From positions 210,578 through 274,577 of the forward strand of contig DF236989.1 of NCBI GenBank assembly GCA_000708835.1: a stretch of 64,000 nucleotides of DNA, given 5' to 3'. Every line of letters begins with the position of its first letter. The stretch's first letter is position 1. The position numbers and the translations under genes are program-made. Source of the DNA: Klebsormidium nitens. Taxonomy: Eukaryota > Streptophyta > Klebsormidiophyceae > Klebsormidiales > Klebsormidiaceae. The notes under the pieces were generated by a model that worked only from the letters and a program-made list of their open reading frames with translations, ran no database searches and was not told the origin of the DNA. Shown here piece by piece: positions 56,901-64,000 of this stretch.

Positions 56901-59078
56901 CCGAAGTTGGAACTAAGAGAGTCGTCAAAGGGATGAAAGCTGCCTCAATACTGAATCATTGTTCAGGTGGTCGTCTCGTCCCTTCCGCAAGGAAGAGCTT
57001 TGCAGGGACAATTCGTCGTATGAGGCCAACGCGCATCAAAGCGGAGCTAGTCTCTCAAACGCCTCATTGGAAGAGGACTCCGCTTGCAGTAGCTGGTTGT
57101 CTCTGAAAGGAAACATTTTCTTTGCGCAACCAGTCACAAGTACTCCACCAGACTTCGCAAAAGTCCCACAAGAAGGGAACAGAAAACGCACGGACAAAAA
57201 CAGACTTCTCACCGCGTGCGAATTAGAAACAGCAGTCACATGAACCGGAATTTCCAGCGACTTACATGTATCTCGATAGACGTTGCATCTAAATCCAGAT
57301 CGCCGCCAAGCCGCCTGCAACCGACGCGAAGCGGCACCCACGCTTCTCTTGCGGGTAGCTACGAAGCCCGCACAAGCGAAAAGCCGCTCAAAGTGGATCT
57401 CGAACGACTTTTTCCCCTCTTGTCAAAAAATGTTGACCGGCCTAGTGTCGCGCCATATGTTTTGCCAGATTCACCAACTCGCGGCTCTTAAGATGCTCAA
57501 TCTTTGACAGGTGACGGGCCTCCTTCTGCGCGACAAGCTGCTCATTCCGGTGCTCGCGCGGCTTGTGACGCTGGCGGAAGCGGAACAGGAGGTGCTGCTG
57601 CTTGCGCGCCTCGCGCTGAAGCAGCTCTACTTTGCCAACCCGCTGTGCGCAGAGACGGGCGACCATCCGGTAAGCCTTATCCAAGCCTTTTCCAAGCCTT
57701 AACCAAGCCTTTTCCAAGCCTTAAACAAAGCCTTCGCGAAGCCTTGACCAACGAGAGAATTTGAACTCCTTTCGAGTCTGTAATGACTAAGCGACTTCAG
57801 GAATGATGAAGTCGCTTGGTTAGTTCCAGCCTACCACGTTTACCTTTTCACAAAGGCGTTGCCTTGGGGGTTACGTCGACGAAGAATTGTGAGAGCTCCG
57901 GTGCGGTCCTCCGGACTAGAATGGAATTTCAGTGATGCACGTAAATGGAAATGCAGGAAAAGTTTGACGTATTCCCGCTGGAGAAGGACTTTACCTGCGT
58001 GTCTTTTCGCCGAAGATTGGAGGCCGTAGCCCAAGCAATCCTAATCGACGCCAAGAGACAAATCCTCGTCTGCTTTGAACATAGATCTATCACCGTCCAT
58101 CTGTTTTGTCTCCCCGACAATGGGAGTGGGGCATTTTCCCTGTTTCTACTTGCCGAAAATTGAAGTCTTGCTCAACTTTTCATCTTCACCACAGGGCCAA
58201 GCGCGGCTCGGCGTCTCCACCAAGCCGGGGGCTCCCCCCGACTACTTCGCCTACAGCCACCACTCTGGGTGCATCGTCGTGGCGCCCGAGATGGGCGACC
58301 GCGCCATGGCGGCTCTCCGGGAAGTGGTCGCCGCAAAGCGCGTGGAAGGCACCAGTTTGTCGCCGAAAAAGCAGTTGACGCGCCCTCCAGGGGCCTCGTC
58401 GGGCGGCAACTGTGGTTGGTGTGGAGCAGAAATTGCGGTCTGCGTGCGGTGCACCCACTGCCATGTAGGGCCCAAATACTGCAGGTAAGGATCCAGCGAA
58501 ACGTCAGTACTTGGAAGTGTTGTTCGAGAAGTAAGCCTCAGGAGACAACATAATACCAGACATTCAAGAACGAGACTCCAAAGGATTCTAAAACTGCTGA
58601 ATGACCCGTCAACTCCAATAGAATCAAATTTCTGGTTCAGAGGTGACCTGTGAGCGACTGTCAAGACGTTCAAACGCTACGATTCTCAGATAGAAGTCTG
58701 CGTGGTTGCCTGCGTTATTCATTCGCAAGCGGACACTGGGCAAGTCTGAAAACACGATGCTTCTTTTGTCGAACCCACGGTCGAACACATGTAGCAACTG
58801 CTCTCGATTATTGCTGCGCTCGAAGCTTGACATAGTTGTAAGCTTGACGGATTTGCGCTCAAATTTGGAGGGCTCACTTTCCAAATCGCGTTTGCTTTGG
58901 GCTTTTGACACCCTGTCTTCGATACGGCCTTGATTTGCAGTCTCACCGATCTCAAAGAGTTGACACGTCTTTTCACGAACATTACTTGCCTGATTTTGTG
59001 CCTTTTTCTCCCAGCGACGTGTGCAGGCATAGCGCCTGGCCAACCCACAAAGAAGACTGTCCAAAATGCGTCAAGTAG
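47947..59078 (+). CDS. ARM-like repeat protein with a MANF-like SAP domain and a C-terminal MYND finger
   Basis: Sixteen exons chain in phase: 47947-48165, 48581-48680, 48964-49139, 49383-49505, 50069-50236, 50706-51443, 51817-51972, 52473-52704, 53089-53309, 53756-53896, 54324-54557, 55127-55312, 55972-56874, 57511-57669, 58195-58484 and 59015-59078 (1369 residues). Much of the protein is pairs of amphipathic helices like an armadillo solenoid (for example TILAQIVLNLEH, QAANVLTALFEAW, VKLLANLLEENRD). At about 425-460 sits LSVKELKDLLSGAGISCKGC, which matches the SAP-like domain of MANF/ARMET proteins. Exon 55972-56874 contains a long Ser/Glu-rich disordered stretch. The last two exons form a full MYND zinc finger (CGWC, CVRCTHC, KYCSDVC, HKEDCPKC). 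MYND fingers bind proline-rich partners. Function unknown. Upstream exons cannot be excluded. Confidence 0.85.
57671..57746. repeat. Short tandem repeat immediately after a splice donor
   Basis: Six or more copies of an AAGCCTT-centred unit (TCCAAGCCTTTTCCAAGCCT and variants, ~11-base spacing) begin at the donor of the exon ending at 57669. The donor GTAAGCCTT itself looks like the first unit. Confidence 0.85.
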
Positions 59079-60274
59079 TAGCCACATGCTGCTGCCTTCT
59101 GGTTGTCTCTGATAACTTCCCCGAAGTTAGCGCAATTGTAGGTCGAATTTATTGCACAAGAGGATATGTAAAGTTTGCTTGTTTTACGAGTATACGAGCT
59201 TAGACGTGCATGATGTGGCGGCTCCATGCTATATTTAATGCTTGGCAGCTGAGACTACCTTGGAGTCATTGCGTTGCAAGCGCGCCAGACTGGCCGGCGG
59301 CGGCAGCTGTTTACAGTGCTTGTATATGCACGAAACTCCTTGTTAATCCTGGGACCAGATTGTCGTGCGCGGATGTATATTTTGACAACGTTGGCATGGT
59401 CGTGGCCATGCCCAGGCGCACATTCGGTTCGATCTTTCCCTGGGTCCCGGGACAGAAGCGACCGGGAGGCCTCGAACAATTGTGGTCATTGCTGGGATAA
59501 TCGCATTGGTCGGGAAGCCTCAGTGCTCACTACTTCATGTATGTCGGCATGGATGCCTTAATCTTCTCAGCTGCAGGGACTAGGAGTTCTCAAGCTATGG
59601 TCAAGCCGCCGCGGCCTTAATGCGCGCGCTCAGCGCTCTGAGCAATGATGTGTTGCGCACATTGATAACGCGAGCGATCCATAGCGCGCCGCTGATGTTA
59701 GTCAATGATCACGGGGCCCACTAAGTGACATGTTCCACATGTACGCGGGCCCGGTCTTTGGGCCCAGTTGCATGAATTATCACGGCTTTTCAGGTGGGGT
59801 AGGTGCTCAATCGAGTTGGCCACATATCCCTGATTGCAATTAACTTTATTGCATATTGCAACAACGTACATGGTAGGGCCGATCGACTCGTTGATGATGC
59901 CGATCATGACAGGCCTGATAGATGACGATCCATATGTATCGAAACCATTCAATCGTGATTGAAGATGATAGCTACACAACTCCACCTATTATAGAATGAA
60001 AACGCATAGACGGTTCGGTTGTGTCCCCACTTCTCTATAGCGGGCTGGCACATACAGACACGGCCCCGACGCGTGCAACATAAGTCTTGATAGCCTTTTC
60101 ATATGGCAACTCCTAAAGGTTGAGTGCTGGTCAATATTGAGATATTATTACATGGACGCAGACAATCCGAATGTTGTACGGTGCCCATCCTTAAACTCCT
60201 CGGACTTTCAACATATAAGACGTCACAATCGAGTTGAGAGCTGTCACATGGGAGTCGAATGCTATGCATCGTTC
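59079..60274. other. 3' region between convergent genes
   Basis: The ARM-MYND gene (+) and the zinc-binding gene (-) converge here. A GC-rich patch near 59605-59640 (AAGCCGCCGCGGCCTTAATG) stands out, but no exon is supported. Confidence 0.4.
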
Positions 60275-61282
60275 CTATACAGGCTTCACTTCTTGTTGCC
60301 CACTCCGCTTCCCCCTTGGAACATAAGTTTTCTTATGATATGCTTTCAAGCAGTCCATGCAGCGAAAGAACAGCCCATCCATTGTCTGTCTATCAACATT
60401 GAACTCGGAAGAAGGCTTCTCCTTCTTGCAAGCCGCGCACAACTTTATCTCCTTTTTGATGTAGACCCGAGCCTCCTTGATCTTGTGCCGCCGCTCTGAT
60501 TTTGACTTTGATTTGCAGGGTTTGCAAATTAGCCCACGACCGTTTTGTTGTAGAGGATTCCCGTTGAACTGGTCCGCTGCTTTCACCTCCAAGCAAGTAC
60601 TGCACTGCTGCGGCTGGTCAGTTGGGACATGCCGTGGCCGACGCGCGTCCGCGGCTGATATGCACGCCCGACAACACGTGTGGATCTCGCCTTTGCAGTT
60701 GACAGCCCGACAAAAGTCCCGCAGCTCCTTCACGAGCCCACACTTTGTGCACGCCTTCGCTTGCGCCCACGCTTCGTCTATGCTTAAACTCAGATGATGC
60801 AACTGTTGATTTCCACGCTTTGCCTTGAAGGTCGCCAGGCAAGCCCGGCACCCGTCCGACCGGCCGTCGCCGCTAGTTGTAGACTTGAAGAAATCTACGA
60901 TTGGCTTCGAGTGCTGGCACATTTCACAAGTTTTGATTAGGGGCTTAATACTGATGTCTCTGCTCAACGTGCCAGCCGCCTTCGCCACCGTGCTTTTGTT
61001 GTTTGCGCCCTTGTCTTTGCTTCCCTGGAACTGCCGGTCAGCAAATGATGGCCCATCTGACCTGGCCTGCGCATTTTTAAATGTACCTCGGAGTCTAGTC
61101 CTCTGAGTGCCCAACAAGCTTCGCCTCTCGCTATATGTAGAAAAGTGGAATTGCGCTGTACTCGTTGGCAGAAAAGCAGACGAGGGCAGCGGACGCTTGG
61201 AAGCACTGCCGCCCGCTAGATGCGGCGTTGCAACCAAAGGACAGGCCCGGGCTTTGAGGTGCATTGCAATTGTCACCTCCAT
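60275..61282 (-). CDS. Protein with four CxxC...CxxC zinc-binding units, possible plastid targeting
   Basis: A single intronless frame of 335 codons. Four repeats share C-x2-C-x4-K-x(4,5)-F-x(~13)-C-x2-C: CEMC...CRAC at about 119-148, CTKC...CRAC at 178-206, CSTC...CKPC at 227-256 and CAAC...CMDC at 282-311. Each is about 30 residues and should bind one zinc. The same pattern occurs in small zinc-ribbon units of algal, phage and bacterial proteins, often near HNH nucleases, but no HNH catalytic motif is present here. The first ~75 residues are rich in Ser, Arg, Ala and Thr and nearly free of acidic residues (SASKRPLPSSAFLPTS), which suggests a chloroplast or mitochondrial transit peptide. Lys-rich linkers (KSKSKSERRHKIKE) suggest nucleic-acid binding. 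Function is inferred only to that level. Confidence 0.84.
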   Translation of the reverse strand: MEVTIAMHLKARACPLVATPHLAGGSASKRPLPSSAFLPTSTAQFHFSTYSERRSLLGTQRTRLRGTFKNAQARSDGPSFADRQFQGSKDKGANNKSTVAKAAGTLSRDISIKPLIKTCEMCQHSKPIVDFFKSTTSGDGRSDGCRACLATFKAKRGNQQLHHLSLSIDEAWAQAKACTKCGLVKELRDFCRAVNCKGEIHTCCRACISAADARRPRHVPTDQPQQCSTCLEVKAADQFNGNPLQQNGRGLICKPCKSKSKSERRHKIKEARVYIKKEIKLCAACKKEKPSSEFNVDRQTMDGLFFRCMDCLKAYHKKTYVPRGKRSGQQEVKPV

Positions 61283-62075
61283 GAATGTCAGCAGCCACTT
61301 GCGACCTTGCTGCTGCTACCTATCGCCCCCGTTGATGCCTGAATCCTGCTGCAGTCGCCTTGTCAATGTAGTCTGTAGAGAAGGCTGCTGATCCTGACTT
61401 CTGTGCATTGTGTACGCAGTGTTGAATTGCATATCCAGACGTACACGCTTCAAACGTGCGCCGCGCTTTGAAGACAAAGTCGAAGCAAAACCGGCAAGCA
61501 TCTGGAACCGGCGTCAACCTAGGCTAATACAGAACCTTTAGCCTTCAGGCACGTATGCGTGGGCTCAGTGCCGGTTTTAGCTTCACGCCGGCCACGGTTA
61601 CGCTCCCGTCATCAAAATGGCGCCAAACCGCCTTGGCTTCGGGTTGGCTCGTCCACTGAATCAGCAGACAAACTTTGCTACTGCTGCTGCATTTCCTCAA
61701 AGAGCAGATTTCCCCCAACGAGAGCCCCTCCTCCAGGAGTCCACTACTAGAATCTCTGTGCAATCCTTGTACTACAACTCCCTGGCCTGCTTGTTTCTTT
61801 GCGCTCCATCTCGGAAATTGGACGTTGTGTCGTGGCCATTGGCTGCTCTTCAAGCCTCATCAGCGTTGGTGGCACTCACGTGGAGTTTCAAGTAGCGGAG
61901 TCTGGCCTAACTTGATTCCAGATGATCGCCAGTGCAGTCCGGCAATTGGATGAGTTGACATCGGCAGAGAAGGCAGGTTGCTTGCAAGGTGGTAGAGATA
62001 TCTTCCAATTGTACACACAACCACCTGTCCATCACTAAGGCAAATGGTCAATTTTGAAGCTGGGCCTGTTGAAGG
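61283..62075. other. Upstream region between divergent genes
   Basis: This separates the zinc-binding gene (-) from FAN1 (+). A minus-strand fragment near 61545-61700 (KVCLLIQWTSQPEAKAVWRH) has some coding character, but I could not chain it to another exon in phase. It could be a remnant. Confidence 0.35.
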
Positions 62076-64000
62076 ATGCATTCCCATTTGCGCGGCCATC
62101 AGACTCTGCTCCGGTTGGTCGGAAAGAGGAGACGCTTGCCTCCGGAAGTCCAGAGCAATCCCCAAAGCAGCACGCTCGGCCCAAGTGTAAGTGCAGCTTC
62201 TCGTCTAGAACTTTATCCTGCTTTGGTCATTCTTTCTGTCAAGCTGGGTTTTTATCTGCTTTCTATCGAGGCTTGAAGCTGGATCCAACTTGCCAGGGAA
62301 TGGAGGAATTTAAAAAGCACAATGCGGTACCTTCTAGAGGCTTGGTCATGAGTTTCATGGTTATGATGATTGCCCCTCCATGTTGCTTGTCCTTGACCTG
62401 CTGCTTTGATTTAAGTTCTTGCCACTGCCATATTGCTGACGTTGCAAACTGCGACCATTGACTTTTGGCTATGGTTCCTTCATCTGACTATGCACTGCAA
62501 TGCACACTGGTACCCTGATTATCTGCAAGCTGCTGCCTTTAGGAGGGGCTCTGAATTGCAAAATATCGCTAGCACACACTACGTGCATGAGCCGTTGTGC
62601 GCTTTGAAAGCCTATGGTAGAAATCCCTCAAAGCTCTGCCAATCTATTGCAGGACCTTCCAAATGTTCCTCCGACGCCCCTGTCGCCTGAAATTGACAAC
62701 ACCCGCAAAAGTGGAAAAGAGCACACCTGGGTGAATCTTGGGGGCAAAGAGAATGCGTCCAGTAGCGATCAGAGTCCGACGTGTCCCATCTGCGGCCGGA
62801 GCTTGCCCGGCGCTGATGGCGCCATCAATGCACATATCGGTGAGGCATATGCTGCAATGGCTGCCAATCTTGGTTTCACAGCTTTTTTGCAAGCGCTCTG
62901 CAAACCAAGGGCTCTACAGTGTCCGCTGAATGGCTGAGCTCCAGTGAATTTTGAATGGCAAAGTCAATTCTTCTAAGATGTGAAGTTCTGCATTGACTAG
63001 TTGTACCAGGATCAGCTGAGATATTCGATGAGCGATTCCAACAATAGTGGAACCATTAGAGGACGTTTTGGAACCATGCCATGCCAGTGCAATCTTCAGT
63101 GTGAGCCTAAATGGCAAAACGGCCGTTTGCACCTCAGGCCCTTATCAATCGTCGCATCTCCCTTAAGCCTTTGGCGAAACCAGCTCTGACAGCACACTTT
63201 CCTCAGGATCTCATCACATCTGCTTTGAATAATGGCTTTGTCGGCAGCCTCTGCTTCATATGCTATCTGGTTACTTCGTTTTGATGTACTTCAGGGAGTA
63301 CTCTTTAGGTTGCAATGTCTCAATGTGGAGGTAGCTCCAATTAATTGGTGTAACAGCATTTTTAACGTGGTCCCGAATGCACAGATGCGTGCCTGGCCCG
63401 GGGCTCCGCCGCCAGTGCGAACAGTCGCCCTCCTCGCAAGACCACCCAGACGACCCTCGCCGCCTTCACCAGCCCCAGAGCAAAGCTGGGCCCTGGGTCC
63501 AAAAGCCTTCCGAGCACTACCTCTAAAGGGTTAGCCGATACCAAGGGGTTATCAAGCCCCCAAACCCCAGGTTACAAGCGGTCGGTCAGCCTGCCAGCCA
63601 CCCTCCCGCTGATCGACCCCTGGAAGGACGCTGGAATAGAACCAGGGGAAAGTCTGGGTGCAAAGAGGAGGAAACGGGCCGGGAGTAGTGTTGTCTGTGA
63701 CGAGTCGGAGAGCAGGGGGGGCAGGGGCTTGGATGCAACTGCAAAAGGGGGACTTTGTAACGTCGATACTGGTCGGGGTTGCTTGGAACCAGCTCCCGTA
63801 GGGTCCAAGAGTCGGGAGGCGGTGCCGATTGCCAGGGGAGTAAGGGACGAGCCCCAGCTCAAAAGTGGCCATTCGGAGTTCGACAGCCAGGTTGAACGCC
63901 CCGGAGCTTTTCATAGCCCGGTTGTATTCCCCGGGGGTCCCTGCGAGAATGGCCTCCGAAGCGATCCTACACTGGAGGAGAGCTCCCCACCTCCGAACTC
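62076..64000 (+). CDS. FAN1: Fanconi-associated nuclease 1 (FAN1), N-terminal part, cut by window edge
   Basis: Exons 62076-62186, 62653-62839 and 63385 to the right edge chain in phase; a 30-base exon at 62297-62326 (GMEEFKKHNA) may be inserted without frame change but has a weak donor. The first exon contains LLRLVGKRRR, the signature near the start of plant FAN1. The second and third encode a UBZ4 ubiquitin-binding zinc finger, CPICGRSLPGADGAINAHID followed by AC (Cys, Cys, His, Cys), then CLARG. Next comes RKTTQTTLAAF, in the position of the plant FAN1 KLTQRTL-type motif and resembling a PCNA-interacting box. The rest to the edge is Ser/Gly-rich linker. FAN1 is a 5' flap and exonuclease acting on interstrand crosslinks. 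The SAP, TPR and VRR_NUC nuclease domains would lie beyond the window. Confidence 0.85.

Noticed and set aside
61860-62165. Minus-strand open frame with SDGQVVVCTIGRYLYHLAS
   Set aside because: It overlaps the FAN1 first exon in antisense, and its donor phase does not match the only downstream candidate exon at 61545-61700.
1-64000. tRNA, rRNA, CRISPR and complete transposons
   Set aside because: By eye I found no cloverleaf with a B-box, no rRNA core, no regularly spaced repeat-spacer array, and no intact transposase or long terminal repeats. A tRNAscan and a repeat search would settle this.

Overview
The window is nuclear DNA from a green-lineage eukaryote, probably a streptophyte alga; Klebsormidium is my best guess, but that is inference. 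The reasons are: GC-rich exons alternating with AT-richer introns that carry standard GT-AG borders; a plant-type COX6B; a DHHC S-acyltransferase closest in motif layout to Arabidopsis PAT17; the plant-style N-terminus of FAN1; a secreted multi-malectin protein; and a coiled-coil protein of the ciliary CSPP1/CCDC66 type, which fits an alga with a flagellate stage. There are no bacterial operons, no CRISPR array, no rRNA and no recognisable tRNA. Most genes have many exons. I built the models by chaining exons whose splice sites and reading phases agree.

Layout. 1-1198 (+): 3' end of a LEA (group 3-like) gene. About 1.7-3.2 kb (+): COX6B. 5.0-5.4 kb (+): a possible small membrane protein. 7.8-9.4 kb (-): a tentative three-exon coiled-coil gene. 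9.7-12.6 kb (-): a gene with a 2.7-kb low-complexity exon. 13.2-14.2 kb (-): a tentative two-exon gene. 17.7-21.1 kb (-): a seven-exon unrecognised gene lacking its 5' end. 22.6-28.5 kb (+): CSPP1/CCDC66-like. 29.3-37.2 kb (-): secreted protein with four malectin-like units, 13 exons. 38.0-43.3 kb (+): PAT17-like DHHC acyltransferase, 11 exons. 44.8-45.9 kb (-): intronless BTB/POZ protein. 47.9-59.1 kb (+): ARM-like, SAP-like and MYND protein, 16 exons. 60.3-61.3 kb (-): intronless protein with four CxxC/CxxC units. 62.1 kb to the right edge (+): start of FAN1.

The neighbours do not form one pathway; this reads as an ordinary eukaryotic gene neighbourhood. Two gene pairs are divergent with a shared upstream region (malectin/PAT17 and BTB/ARM-MYND), and the CSPP1-like and malectin genes converge.

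Two things stand out. One is the ARM/SAP-like/MYND architecture. The other is a recurring pattern in at least six places and five genes: an intron holds a decayed copy of the nearest exon edge together with its splice site, sometimes with an in-frame stop. This looks like repeated small tandem duplication across exon borders.
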